Shown here: positions 28,269 through 38,737 of the stretch, in pieces
Layout of the letters: each line of letters opens with the position of its first letter
Numbering within the stretch: position 1 is the stretch's first letter
Source of the DNA: Carpediemonas membranifera
Lineage: Eukaryota > Fornicata
Reading direction: 5' to 3'
Assembly: GCA_019828565.1 (NCBI GenBank)
Contig: JAHDYR010000011.1
Location: 248,001-312,000 of the forward strand
Length of the DNA: 64,000 bases
Notes under the pieces: model-generated
Database searches by the model: none
What the model was told of the DNA's origin: nothing
What the model saw: only the letters and a program-made list of their open reading frames with translations
Position numbers and translations under genes: made by a program

Positions 28269-30752
28269 TCACTCATCATCCTCCTCAACCCCACCGAGCA
28301 CAACCTTAGAATACCAGGCAACGTCCCTCCCCCAGGCCTCCAGCAGCTCGCGGACATCAGAGGCGACAACACTGACATCAGTGTCGAGTGGTTGTTCCAT
28401 GTTCCCACTCAAATTTGTGAATTGATCGGCTGTAAGCTGGAACAGATCCATGGGGTGTGAAACATCATCAGCACTGAATACCATCAGGTTGGGCGGCAGG
28501 AGCGAGGGGCGTGCCTCTTCCTCTGGCCCAGGCTCACCCCAGCGGAACCAAACGTGGGTGTACCACTTGCCATAATGAATTGAATTAAACTGCGAAATAA
28601 TAGTCTCAATTCTACTGTCATCGGCCTTCTCAGTGGCCAGAGTCTTGTCATCGCCGGGGATCGAATCCAGAGACCGGTCACCGAGGGTCGTGGGCAAATT
28701 CTCGTAAACCCCGAACAACACTCGCCGGTTGGCAGCCCGCCACTTGCGGCCGAGGAAAGGCGTCTGAGCCTTCAGAGCAGAATACGTTGCGACTCTGGTG
28801 GGCAGGTGGTCGAGCCACAGCAGGCGCTTGAGGAGCACGGGTCCCCTAGAGGCGGAAAGAGCGCGAGCCCTGGGTACGCTGTCGGCGACGATGCCGTTGA
28901 GCAAGGCTACGATGAGGTCGACGGTTAGCAGTCTTCTTCGGTCAATGGCAGCTGACTCGAAGGCTTGAGTCAAAGAAATCCTGGCCGAATCGAGAGATGG
29001 GAAAGATACATCCAGACCGCGATACAGACCGTTTCTGTCACAATCATGCTTAATGTACTCTGGTACATTCCTGTTCAAAGCGACGAGCAAGACCACAAGT
29101 CCATTAGACATGAAGAGTGTCCTTGCTACATGCTCGCCTTGGAGGGGATGTGACGCCATAGCATGGCCAAGCAGTAGTGCAAGTACGTGGGTGACGTTCC
29201 GCGCGATGATATCACCGTGGAAATGGTCGCCAGAGTCGACCGTGCAGCCGGAACAAGACTCGATAGCGACGCCGTGGGCAGCTAGGAGTTCTGCAGGAGG
29301 GAAGAGCGTGGGGGCGTGGCTCGAGTCGGAGAGGCAGAGGAGTAGCTTAACCATGATGATCACAAGTCGTTGCAAATCTGGTAGGAGATACGAATAAACA
29401 GATTCAAACAACGGCTGGTCGACCCGGGCGGCACGCGGTACAAATGAACGAGGCAGGACGTTGTCAGGGTGCAGTGCGAGCTCAACCGACGGCTTGAGGT
29501 CAAGCGGAGTGGTCACAGCGGACCACAGGTCGACTGTTTCCCCCCTGAGCAGCCGTTCCTCGATAAATGCGGCAGTCAGGCCATCAAATGACTTGACCCA
29601 GTCGTCTCCGGCGTCTATAGCCATCTGTAACGCGTGTGTCATGTGGTCGGGGAAGGATGAGAGACGGATAAACGGTTGAGGGAAGACTACCGCGCCCGCT
29701 GGGACCTCGTTCGCTTCCTCGGCAGGGTTGTCAGGCTGGTCCTGCTCCGCCTGCAGCGCGGAGGGGTCGGGGTTCGGATCGTGTACACGTTGTGGCATGA
29801 GCATCCTGGACATGTACTCAATGGATCTTTGGAGCTGAGATATGGAGGTTTTGTCTGGAATAGAGCAGCGCATGAGGAGGCTAGGCTCCGACACGCCCCT
29901 GCCCGGCCTATGGAGGGAGCCGTAGGGCGTTGAGCTGGGGTCCGTGGATGCTCCGGGGTGGGGTGCCGAGGCAGTGACAGACTCTGGTCCAGTCACGGAA
30001 TATGGCGGTAGTGGCGGTGTTGGGAGGTCAGCCACGGGGCTGGGGACGTCTAGAGAGAGAGGTGTAGCACTGAGAGGGCCGAGTGCGGTGAGCAGGCAGA
30101 GTCTGAGCGATTGCAGGATCTTCCTGATCGGCAGGGTGGCCATAGTTGGGTCATTGTACTCAGAGATGAGGTAGCACAGCAGGTGGAGCAGGGGTGGGTG
30201 TCCGTTGGCCTTGACTAGGTCATCCCCGTCAATGGTGGCTCTGCCCATCAAAAGCATGGCGTTGATGGAGTTCAAATGAAGTCGAACGAGCTCGACTGTG
30301 GATGCAGAGGGACGGGGCGGCTTGCTGGCATCCGTGCCGTCGACGCTCTTCGGCAATGACCGGGCTACGGCACCGAGGGAGTGAATGGTTGGCTCCAGGG
30401 CGCCTTGGGCCTCAAGGGCTTGGTGGCAAAGCTTGAGGTTGTCCACGTCGCCCTGATAACGGGCATCGTGCAGCATGGGCATGCCCATGGCCATGTATTC
30501 GAGCGCCTGGAGGGCCTGATACTGGGATTGAGGCCGGGCGCTTTCGAGGTGGGAGAGAATGATACTGACGGCGCTCTCGGCAGACATGTCGGCACAGATG
30601 CCGATATATGCGGCGCTGATTGTGCTGATGTGTTCGTTGCTGACTTCGCAGTCATAGAATAGGTCGTTCATTTCGAATTCGTCGCATTCGAAGTCACTGA
30701 AAGGTACGGTGATCTTTGGCGATGACTGCGTAACAACATGGGGGAACGCCAT
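28269..30752 (-). CDS. STRIP1/Far11-like subunit of the STRIPAK complex
   Basis: 827 residues, single exon, ATG at 30752. The N-terminal part corresponds to the N1221 region (FSDFECDEFEMNDLFYDCEVS, then helical repeats with SQYQALQALEYMAMG). A Pro/Ser-rich disordered linker spans about 230-340. The C-terminal part corresponds to DUF3402, with YSYLLPDLQRLVIIMVKLLLCL and the signature LKAQTPFLGRKWRAANRRVLFGVYE (family: LKxQxPYLGRKWRxxNM). The acidic end is GGVEEDDE. STRIP1/Far11 scaffolds PP2A with striatin and GCK kinases and controls cell polarity, growth and cytoskeleton. A STRIPAK complex is therefore expected in this organism. Confidence 0.85.
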   Translation of the reverse strand: MAFPHVVTQSSPKITVPFSDFECDEFEMNDLFYDCEVSNEHISTISAAYIGICADMSAESAVSIILSHLESARPQSQYQALQALEYMAMGMPMLHDARYQGDVDNLKLCHQALEAQGALEPTIHSLGAVARSLPKSVDGTDASKPPRPSASTVELVRLHLNSINAMLLMGRATIDGDDLVKANGHPPLLHLLCYLISEYNDPTMATLPIRKILQSLRLCLLTALGPLSATPLSLDVPSPVADLPTPPLPPYSVTGPESVTASAPHPGASTDPSSTPYGSLHRPGRGVSEPSLLMRCSIPDKTSISQLQRSIEYMSRMLMPQRVHDPNPDPSALQAEQDQPDNPAEEANEVPAGAVVFPQPFIRLSSFPDHMTHALQMAIDAGDDWVKSFDGLTAAFIEERLLRGETVDLWSAVTTPLDLKPSVELALHPDNVLPRSFVPRAARVDQPLFESVYSYLLPDLQRLVIIMVKLLLCLSDSSHAPTLFPPAELLAAHGVAIESCSGCTVDSGDHFHGDIIARNVTHVLALLLGHAMASHPLQGEHVARTLFMSNGLVVLLVALNRNVPEYIKHDCDRNGLYRGLDVSFPSLDSARISLTQAFESAAIDRRRLLTVDLIVALLNGIVADSVPRARALSASRGPVLLKRLLWLDHLPTRVATYSALKAQTPFLGRKWRAANRRVLFGVYENLPTTLGDRSLDSIPGDDKTLATEKADDSRIETIISQFNSIHYGKWYTHVWFRWGEPGPEEEARPSLLPPNLMVFSADDVSHPMDLFQLTADQFTNLSGNMEQPLDTDVSVVASDVRELLEAWGRDVAWYSKVVLGGVEEDDE

Positions 30753-30891
30753 ACTTCTCGTTTGTTCTTATCAGGCGCGAGAAAACGCCGTCGAAAATTC
30801 GCGCTCATCAGTGTCGATGACCGTGCAGAATACGCCCGCCCCCTTCCAAACGCCTCAGAAGCATGTATTCGCCACAGCTATCGCACATGAT

Positions 30892-31744
30892 TTACCTATA
30901 CTGTGGAGGATAACCCTGCTGGGGCGGGTAGCCTTGCTGAGGAGGGTATCCCTGCTGGGGGGGATACTGGCCCTGGGGCGGGCCCTGAGGGGGGTAGCCG
31001 CCCTGCTGCTGGGGAGGATAACCACCCTGTTGCTGAGGAGGATAACCTTGCTGAGGTGGGTAGCCCTGTTGGGGCGGGTAGCCTCCTCTTGGAGGACCCT
31101 GGGGGGGATAGCCCTGCTGGGGAGGGTACTGCGGGTTGGGGTTGTAAGAAGGAGGGGGACCGTAGCCAGCGGGGGCGGTCTGGCCATACATCTGGGGCGG
31201 GTACTGCTGCTGGCCCTGGGGAGGGTACATCTGGTGGGGGTAAGCAGCTTGGCCACCTTGGGGCATCGCAGCGGGGGCAGGGGCGCCGGTGCTGCTGAAC
31301 CACTGCATCATGAGGTGGACGCGGCCGCATTCCTTGCCCTTCTTGTTAGTGACGACGTACCACTCGTCGCGGGGCTGCTGGTTGGCGAGCACGGACATCT
31401 GGATCTGGCAAGTGCCGATAATATCGTCGGGAGTGGCGATGTCGTTGTCCCACAGCTCAAGGACGAGCGGCTGGTTCACTTCGACGTGCTCAAAGTGGAA
31501 CGTCTCGAGCCACTTTGGGTTCTGCGTTAATTTTTGCATGCCAGGATAGATAGATAACATCATTTCACACTACAAATGAGCTAGCTATCACCGTTTGAAG
31601 ACGTACCTTCTCGTTGTTGATGTGCTTGGTTCTCTGAGTTTTGCCGCTGTATTTGAGCTTCACATAAGGATCCGCCTTGCCAAAGCCGGGCATAGTAACA
31701 CCCTTAGCCTCAGCGACAGTGATCTTGAGGTTTCCTAGCGACAT
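30892..31744 (-). CDS. C2-domain protein with PGYPPQ-rich tail (2 exons)
   Basis: Exons 31744..31607 and 31521..30892 give 255 residues. The 85-nt intron is GTACGT...TTAACGCAG, one of the longest here, and joins HINNEK to NPKWLETF exactly where C2 domains continue. The C2 domain (1-115) runs [48 protein letters not shown] and [12 protein letters not shown]; the calcium-ligating Asp of ADPY and DND are present, so Ca-dependent lipid binding is likely. From about 135 on it is a degenerate repeat of GYPPQ units, of the kind that mediates self-assembly or WW/actin-regulator contacts. GGTAAA overlaps the stop. Confidence 0.9.
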
Positions 31745-32062
31745 TTTGTCTTGTGTGAGCCTTAATCTGCACTTTGGATCAACTCCGGATTGAGAGATAG
31801 CAATCTCGAGCGGTTCTCGGCCGGAAATGACAGGAAGTGCATGTGACCACGATATGCCCCGGACTAATCGCATGGAGCCTCGCTGGTTCCCTTTTCTTGG
31901 TGCGAATCTCGTGGTCTTGCGAAGTCAAGGCATGACATGCTGAGGGTTGGTAAGGCAAATATATCGATAGATATACAGTAATGTATCAAGCCAGGGTGCA
32001 TGTAACAATCGATCAGGACGACACTACCCCACCGTCTCCATCTCCAATTTACGTGTTTATTT

Positions 32063-33154
32063 TTAACCATGGAGAGCCGTATACTGCTCAGTCAGACCCC
32101 CAAAGCAATGCTCGAACGCGGCCCTGATACGATCAACGTCATCCTTCGCCCACTCTACCTGCGGACTCCTGGCGAAGGTGGTCAGATCCTCTCTATTGTC
32201 GAACCGACTCAAGGGGATAACAAAGGGCCGACCCGAAGCCTTGGATGCCACCATCACAGCATTAGCCACTCCTGACTTCTCTAGCAGGTACTCTATGTCG
32301 TCTACACCGTAGTCTTGAAGCATGACGATCTCAGGGACACCATGGTTGAGGGAAAGGTTGGCGCTGGTGGCAGCGTCACCTGCCTTCTCCTGGGCACGGG
32401 CGATGTTCTTGGCCCGGGACATCTCGGGGGTGACCCAGACGTAGAGGACAGCAGCGCCAGAGAGGATGCGATCGGAGAGGCAGGAGAAGGAGTACTCATA
32501 GCCCATGGGGGGCTTGAGGGGCATCTCGGAGCCTTGGGAGCCTCCACGTGCGAACTCGATGACGACAGTCTTGTCCTCAAGGGTCTCAGGGAAGCAGTCG
32601 TATTTCTCGCGCATGAGAACATCCGTCGTCGGCCGGAGGACGGCGTACAGCTGCTCGAGGACGCCTTCAGGCAGTGACAAGATACGAGTAGCCCTACCAC
32701 CCTCAGAGGCCTGACCCTCGCCCCAGGTCTGGTAGGCCCCGGTCTTCTCTCGGGCCCTATCGAGTCGCTCACACATCCATCGCCCAGAGTCGACCTCAGG
32801 CCGGGCTGGGCGATCGATTAAGTCGTCGTAGTCCTCGTTAAGGAGGTGGATGAGGGTTTCCCAGTCTTCCTTGTGGAAGAAAAGCTCGTCGGGGTGGGGG
32901 TAGAACATGCGGGCTCGGGCGGTGCCGATGATGGACTCGAGAGCAGCATCGACCTTCTTCATGACGTCGACATAGGGGTAGTCATCGAGTTGGACGGTTT
33001 GGGCGATCTTGAAGGACGTTCTGAGGTCCTCTGGGGCGAGCGATGAGAGGAACTTGCGCGTCTCACTCTTGCCACTGGCTGGAAGTGCGCAGAGAAGCTT
33101 TGTAGGATACTATTGGATGGAACAAACAAGAGTTTGGATGTGATCTGAAGTCAT
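32063..33154 (-). CDS. P-loop NTPase, nucleotide-kinase-like (2 exons)
   Basis: Exons 33154..33128 and 33097..32063 give 353 residues. The first exon is 9 codons. The 30-nt intron starts GTTTGT and ends CCTACAAAG; an alternative acceptor 12 nt earlier would make it 18 nt. Splicing creates a clean Walker A strand-loop: TLLLCALPASGKSE, with GKS at residues 18-20. LDDYPYVDVMKK and ELFFHKEDWETLIHLL may be substrate regions, and VVIEFARGGSQGS resembles a Walker B-like strand. Substrate and family are not known. The frame upstream of 32962 is open only if the intron is removed, which supports the exon model. Confidence 0.75.
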
Positions 33155-33586
33155 TGCTGTCTTATGCTTGGTGAGCGAGAACTGCGGTGAATCTCACAGT
33201 CCCCGAGGACTTGATGCGTCTTATTGTGAGCATCATGGGAATAAGAGACGATTCTTCATTCTACTCGTAAGATTGAGGTCATTTGCGTCATAACCAGATC
33301 CAACGATGATGATGGCCTGTCATCAGTCGGTGCAGTCAGCGCAATCAGGTCAGCGGTTTGGTGGGCGCTGAGTCACCCGGAAGTCGTCAGATACAGATTC
33401 GAGTCATGCCAGCAGGTCGACTCCGCTTGGCGCTCTCGCGATCACAGGGTGAGTTGCCGAACAGTAACTGGAGAGATACCTGACCCAAACCCGCCGGTGT
33501 GACAGCTACAGACTACTACTACTACAGTTAGATCTCACCGGCGCGTGAACTCGGGCAGAGTCGACTCTCCACATTCTCACACTGTC
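33155..33586. other. Divergent upstream region
   Basis: Between the P-loop gene (-) and the secreted protein gene (+). A stretch near 33360-33405 has GGGCGCTGAGTCACCCGG and, about 30 nt on, a B-box-like AGATTCGAGTC, but no tRNA folds. No gene is called. Confidence 0.5.
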
Positions 33587-34696
33587 ATGAAGCTAACAAT
33601 CATCGCGGCAATTCTCGTGAGCGCCGCATGTCTCTCCATACAGCAACTGGAATCGCAGGAACACATCAACCGCCACGGAAATGTCGTTGGCAACAGCGAC
33701 GTCATCTTCGTTCACGTTAATCCCGTTAGTGCGCACGTTGCTAATGGCCTTTTCGTCTTTGAGAGCGATGGAACGAATTGGAGCCACAAACAGACCGTTC
33801 TCGAGGACGCGTTCACCTCTCTCCACCTCGCCGGCTTCGGCGGCGGACGTTTGCTCATTAGCGGAATCATGGACGGCGTTGAGAACAACTATGGCGTCGC
33901 CGTGTACGATGTGAAGGGCTCACAGCTCTCTCCAATCCAGAAGTTCACTCTCACACCAAATGACGAGAGGAGCATCATCGCCGCCTCAAGCCAGGACACA
34001 AACCACGTAATCGGACTCAGCATGTCTCAGGAGGGCCAGTACACCGTCAGAACATGGAAGCTGGCCGGCAGTGAGTACACCGACGACACTTCCATGGTTA
34101 TTGGCACCAACCTCAGACTCGAGCTTGTCGACGTCCTCAGCGTTGTCGACGACAAAATGTTCGCTACCGCTATGAACAACTACTCTGATCGTGCCATCAC
34201 TGTCTTCAACTACATCACTGATTCGAGTCGATGGGAACTCAGCCAGAGAATCCCAGTCCCAAACGACTATGGTATGGGCACTGGTGGCTTTGGAATCCTG
34301 CCGTTCCATGCCAAGAGAGTCATGCGCCAGGGTGAAGAAGTTACGGAACTCGTCGTGTTCGAGCGGGCTGGGTCTGGTCAGCTTGGGGTGACCGCGAAGG
34401 TCCAGATCAAGATGCCGGAGACAAGGGGTACAGTTATATGCACCGGCATGTCCTCGCGTGTGGTCGATAGCAGCACTATCGAGGTGGTCTCGAGCTTCAG
34501 CGAGTACGGGTCGGCCCGTAATACTTATGTCAACAGAGTCACAGTGAAGAAGCTCGCGGCTGGTTGGGCGATCGCCAACACGGAGAGTGTCAAGCAGGCT
34601 GGCGCATATTACGGGTACAACTACCTCTGGGTCCTCAACGACGGCGCTGTGCTGGCTTCCTACTCTAACAACGAGATTTTCATTCGGGCTAACTGA
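33587..34696 (+). CDS. Secreted beta-propeller-like protein
   Basis: 369 residues from the ATG at 33587. Signal peptide MKLTIIAAILVSAACLSIQQ. The mature part is almost all short beta strands in repeats of about 45-50 residues, each with a hydrophobic strand followed by a polar W/F motif (GLFVFESDGTNWSHKQTV, YGVAVYDVKGSQLSPIQKF, ITVFNYITDSSRWELSQRI, ELVVFERAGSGQLGVTAKV). This period resembles FG-GAP or Kelch-type propellers but lacks their exact signatures. GGTAAAG follows the stop by 4 nt. No family name or enzyme role is claimed; surface binding or adhesion is one possibility. Confidence 0.8.
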   Translation: MKLTIIAAILVSAACLSIQQLESQEHINRHGNVVGNSDVIFVHVNPVSAHVANGLFVFESDGTNWSHKQTVLEDAFTSLHLAGFGGGRLLISGIMDGVENNYGVAVYDVKGSQLSPIQKFTLTPNDERSIIAASSQDTNHVIGLSMSQEGQYTVRTWKLAGSEYTDDTSMVIGTNLRLELVDVLSVVDDKMFATAMNNYSDRAITVFNYITDSSRWELSQRIPVPNDYGMGTGGFGILPFHAKRVMRQGEEVTELVVFERAGSGQLGVTAKVQIKMPETRGTVICTGMSSRVVDSSTIEVVSSFSEYGSARNTYVNRVTVKKLAAGWAIANTESVKQAGAYYGYNYLWVLNDGAVLASYSNNEIFIRAN

Positions 34697-35284
34697 GGTA
34701 AAGTTGGATGATAAATTGGGATCTAGTGGGCATGTTATAAACATTGTTATAAACATTTGGCCGCTAGGTCAAGCCAGGACAGTTTTTCGTTGATGGTCAA
34801 TGTGTGGTCAAGGTTGGTCAAAAATCATTGGGAAGCATCTATTGATCGAATCTACCAAGGTCATATGATGTACTCTGGCTGGTTGGCACCAGCTCCAACG
34901 CAATCCCAGGCCGCCGGCCATCGCCAGATTTCAGGGTCAAAATTAGTCCGATCGGATCTTTCCGTATATATGCCTGCTAATGTGACATGGTCACGAAGAA
35001 AGTTTCCGATTCATCACCACATACGTAATGCCCTCTCGTTTGAACGGAAATACAGTCTTAATATCCATTATATGGTGCTCTTGATACAATCTGCGAACTC
35101 GGGGCAACCGTAATTCAGACCCGAGAGTGTTGAAAATGCCAAATTCCTGGGGCATAGCCTATATATGGTGGGCACCTCGACCCTCTCTAGATTCAGTGTC
35201 ACATCTGATCCAGATTGAGATTTAGACATTATTTGACCCAAGCAGAGTCGCCTCCGACGTTGTATGATTTTCAGCATCTGAAGT
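34697..35284. other. Intergenic spacer
   Basis: 3' flank of the secreted protein gene and upstream region of the RasGAP-like gene, both plus strand. AT-richer than the flanks; nothing recognisable. Confidence 0.6.
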
Positions 35285-38200
35285 ATGTTCCCCGGTCGCT
35301 TCAAGATAGCAAACCAGAACACCTTCCACCGGGTATCACCAAAGACTACAGTGCCGCCATCTATTAGCTCTTCATCGGCGTCTTCTTCCCGGAAAAACAC
35401 TTTTTCTTCGTTACCCAATGAAGCGTTCAGGAATGAACCTTCTAGCTACGAACATCGCATGTCAGTTGATCAACTATCACAACCGGCACCTTCTTCTTTG
35501 AATTTTACCCGTCCTCACCCCTTTGATTCTCTCGTCCCAAACAACGCTCCTTCCTCACTCCCCGCCGATACCACGTCCTTCACACCGCCCACGGGCTTCG
35601 ATCCTACCTCCCCTGTGTCCGATCAGGAAGATTCGTACCTCCATATGCGCTCTGCGTCCCAGTTAGACCAGGCTGATGTATACGGGCATGAGTTCCAGGA
35701 CTCCTACCAGGATTCAGACGTACACGACACGCTATCCGTCCTCAGTGGTGCTAACGATAGCCCACGCCGCCAGAGCACTGTCGAGGAGGTGAACTTCTTC
35801 ATCGATGACGCCGAGACCATCAAGGATGAGCTGTGTAACGCCATAACCCACGCCAGACGCCGTCGTGGATACCCTACAGTGTGGCTGTACACCCTCTCCG
35901 AGGACCTGCGCCGTGTGGCCCGCGGTGAACTCAAGGGCATCCGCCGCCCCCGCGGTTTCATCTCATCTCAGATGAAACGGTTTGATTACGACAACATGAA
36001 GACCGAGGACATCATCGCGGACATCATAGAGGACCCCATGGTGACGCTCCCCATGGATATCCCGGAGAAGGCCTACTGCAACCTCCATTTCGCCGTGGGG
36101 GTTACCGCAAGAGACGAGCACGCCCGTGTGCTCATCGCAGCGCTCTACTGCAGAGCTGAGGCCGATACTGGAGGTGTGGCCATCGCCCTCGCCCGCGATT
36201 TCCCCACCATCCCCGGCCTGCCCTCAGCCAGCCCCAGCCCTTCGCCCGAGTCGACCCAGCGCTCCTCCTCACTGCAAAACACACGCCAGCCCCAACCGTA
36301 CCAGTACTCGGCCCAGCAGCAGCACTCCGACACTGCCCCCCAGCCTGCCCGAGTGGACGCGTTGGTGAGGACCCCAACTAGGGAGCGAGCACCTTCTATC
36401 CCCGTAGTAACTTCGCCCGACTCCAAGCAGACGTCCCCCGAGTTGCAGCAGCCGTATCACACACACGATGAGCCGCTCAGCCCAGTAGTCTCGGCCCAAC
36501 CCGACCGAGAGCCCGAGCCGTACCCCTACCCGCAACACACCTCGCCACTGGCGAACGGGGTGACTGTAATAGGCACGGAACACGCAGCCCCCGCCCCTGC
36601 CCAGCTCAGCTCCCACGATAGGGACATCCAGTCCGAGATTGCAACCATGCGAGCCCAGCTTGAGGCCCTGGAGATGGAGTTCATGCCCTCCGACCCGCCC
36701 TCACTCAGCTCGACCATGGACCACACGGCCACTATCCGAACACCCACGCAGCCCAAGCCGACTGGCCCAGGACCGGCCACGATGGACCAGTCGAAGTCGG
36801 TCCGTAGAGAGCTCGTGGATGTTGTGGAGACAGTCAGGGTGGGCCTAGACGGTCTGCCCACCCAGGACGAGATGACTCACAGGGTTGAGGCTGTCGAGCG
36901 GCAGATTAAGACTCTGGCTGGCCTCCACCGTGATCGCCTAGAGGTTCTCGCCGGAATCCCCGCTGCTCAGCGGATCGGGGCCCACGGGGACGTGACCATG
37001 GCAGAGTCGGCCCTCATTGACACCATGGACCCTAGCGGTCTGGACGCGGGAAGCTCGGCCCGGGCAGGACCCAACCAACACGTGGACAGCAGGCTCGAGC
37101 GGTACGCGTCGCTCCTCGCAGCACTCGTGGAGAGACCTGACACGCTAGCCCACCTCGCCCAGCGGACTACCGGCACGACCAGGGAACGCGTGCTCGCCCT
37201 CGCCCTCTTCCGGGTCGCCAACCACGACCTGGCCCCGCCCCAGAGAGCAGTGAAGGTGGTTACTTCCGTAGCCAGCCTGGCCCTCCCCCAGCAGCTCCTA
37301 CTCCCGCCTACGTCCATCCCCGACCCAAGCTCTGCCCTGACTGTCGCCCTGCGCCACCTGGCCCAGCGGTCTGATGTTATGGGGTTCCTCCGAGTTGGGC
37401 TCGACCAGGCGTTGTCTGATATTGCTGCAGACACCGTGCTGCCCATGTTTAAGGCTAACCTCGAGAGCAAGAACTTTGCCTGTCTCTCACAGCTCAAATC
37501 TGTTTCCAGGCTCTGCGCTGAGGCCGTCACCTCCCGCCACAGCAGGGCTGCCATACCCGCAGTCATTAGCGACCTTGCACGCAGCCTGCTCGACCTCATA
37601 ACCAACATTGCACCATCCGATACGGACATTGTCCTCAAGATCTACAGGGCTTGCTTCGCTTACATCCTGTTCGTTGCGCCCGCCGAGTCCCTCCTGGCCA
37701 AGCTGCCGAACCCTGGGCGCGCCAACGCCCGCCTTGTGCTCGAACTAGTTGCTGCTGCGGCGCTTCCTGTCGGGTCTACCTTCGCCTTCCAGTCTTTCAA
37801 GGATGCGCCCTGGATCCAGCGCTTGCATCCGCTTATTGAGGCAATCAGACCAGCTATGGAAGCGTTTATTGACGACCTCACCCGCGAATCAGAGCCCTCT
37901 CTCCTCAACGCCTGCCCCTTTGCTGGCAACACCATAGTCGTCACCGCAGCAGACCTAGTATTCCTCCACCGCACCCTGGCCGCCCACGGTGACATCCCCG
38001 TGCTCCCTGGCACCATGCGCCAGGCCATGCACGCCCTTGGCCCTTCTCTACCCAGCGCACCAGTCAGACGGAGCGAGTGTCCCGTGTATGTGGTCGACGT
38101 GCCGCTGAACACGCCCCTGCCCGCCCCCCATGACGTGTGTAAGATCAAGAAGCTCCTCATCGAGGCCCCGTCTATTGTCGACCGACTCGACACAGTCGGC

Positions 38201-38650
38201 TCTGACGCAGATACGGCCAATGCCCAGCGTGCTGTGCGTGCTCTCTCTACTATGGCTGACTCGATCAGACTGAACACGGCCATGTACGACGCTCTGGGCG
38301 ATCTCACCCAATTCCTCAACAGACGGGCCGACAGACTCCGGAACGACCTGGGCGATGTCAGACTGACCCAGCGGGCCTCGATCAAGGACACCACGCTCTC
38401 GATGACGCCTCAAGCAACACCTACTATGACTATCGGCCCAGTCTCACAGCCTCTGGCGAGACACACACTTGACTTGACCGACACGCCTGGTAGTACCCCC
38501 GTCTCGACTCCTGCCCCGCCCATGGCCGACCCCCAGCCCAACGGCAACAGCTTTATTGTCGGAATGACCCTGAACTCTGTGCCTGACCCTGCGAGCAGTC
38601 CCAGCTGCCCTGGAAAGCCCGAGAAGCTCACGAGGAAGAGCCGGCGTTGA
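35285..38650 (+). CDS. RasGAP/IQGAP-like protein
   Basis: 1121 residues, single exon. Residues 1-160 are Ser/Pro-rich. A globular region at about 165-300 (FFIDDAETIKDELCNAI up to LYCRAEADTGG) is unrecognised. A long Pro/Gln/Ser linker follows and a coiled coil at about 440-560. Residues 595-930 resemble the RasGAP fold of the IQGAP/GapA type: ERVLALALFRVANHDLAPP places a possible arginine finger at R643, CFAYILFVAPAES resembles the FLRFxxPAI segment, then LEAIRPAMEAFIDDL and NTIVVTAADLVFLHRTLAAHGD correspond to the IQGAP helices ending before RasGAP_C. TGTAAA lies 27 nt after the stop. No calponin-homology or IQ motifs are seen, so Ras-family or Rac/Cdc42 regulation is an inference. Confidence 0.7.
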   Translation: MFPGRFKIANQNTFHRVSPKTTVPPSISSSSASSSRKNTFSSLPNEAFRNEPSSYEHRMSVDQLSQPAPSSLNFTRPHPFDSLVPNNAPSSLPADTTSFTPPTGFDPTSPVSDQEDSYLHMRSASQLDQADVYGHEFQDSYQDSDVHDTLSVLSGANDSPRRQSTVEEVNFFIDDAETIKDELCNAITHARRRRGYPTVWLYTLSEDLRRVARGELKGIRRPRGFISSQMKRFDYDNMKTEDIIADIIEDPMVTLPMDIPEKAYCNLHFAVGVTARDEHARVLIAALYCRAEADTGGVAIALARDFPTIPGLPSASPSPSPESTQRSSSLQNTRQPQPYQYSAQQQHSDTAPQPARVDALVRTPTRERAPSIPVVTSPDSKQTSPELQQPYHTHDEPLSPVVSAQPDREPEPYPYPQHTSPLANGVTVIGTEHAAPAPAQLSSHDRDIQSEIATMRAQLEALEMEFMPSDPPSLSSTMDHTATIRTPTQPKPTGPGPATMDQSKSVRRELVDVVETVRVGLDGLPTQDEMTHRVEAVERQIKTLAGLHRDRLEVLAGIPAAQRIGAHGDVTMAESALIDTMDPSGLDAGSSARAGPNQHVDSRLERYASLLAALVERPDTLAHLAQRTTGTTRERVLALALFRVANHDLAPPQRAVKVVTSVASLALPQQLLLPPTSIPDPSSALTVALRHLAQRSDVMGFLRVGLDQALSDIAADTVLPMFKANLESKNFACLSQLKSVSRLCAEAVTSRHSRAAIPAVISDLARSLLDLITNIAPSDTDIVLKIYRACFAYILFVAPAESLLAKLPNPGRANARLVLELVAAAALPVGSTFAFQSFKDAPWIQRLHPLIEAIRPAMEAFIDDLTRESEPSLLNACPFAGNTIVVTAADLVFLHRTLAAHGDIPVLPGTMRQAMHALGPSLPSAPVRRSECPVYVVDVPLNTPLPAPHDVCKIKKLLIEAPSIVDRLDTVGSDADTANAQRAVRALSTMADSIRLNTAMYDALGDLTQFLNRRADRLRNDLGDVRLTQRASIKDTTLSMTPQATPTMTIGPVSQPLARHTLDLTDTPGSTPVSTPAPPMADPQPNGNSFIVGMTLNSVPDPASSPSCPGKPEKLTRKSRR

Positions 38651-38737
38651 TATATTGAATATCTCTCTTGTAAATTACTGTCTGTAGACTGGTCAATGGG
38701 CAAGAACTCAACCACCTTGCTATCGAATAGCATTTAC

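Noticed and set aside
30724-30757. 29-nt intron at the start of the STRIP1-like gene
   Set aside because: GTATGG...TTACGCAG fits loosely, but the upstream sequence has a stop and no ATG, so the gene would lose its start.
30898-31210. CRISPR or microsatellite array
   Set aside because: The repeat units encode PGYPPQ in frame, vary in length and sequence, and the whole lies within a C2-protein gene.
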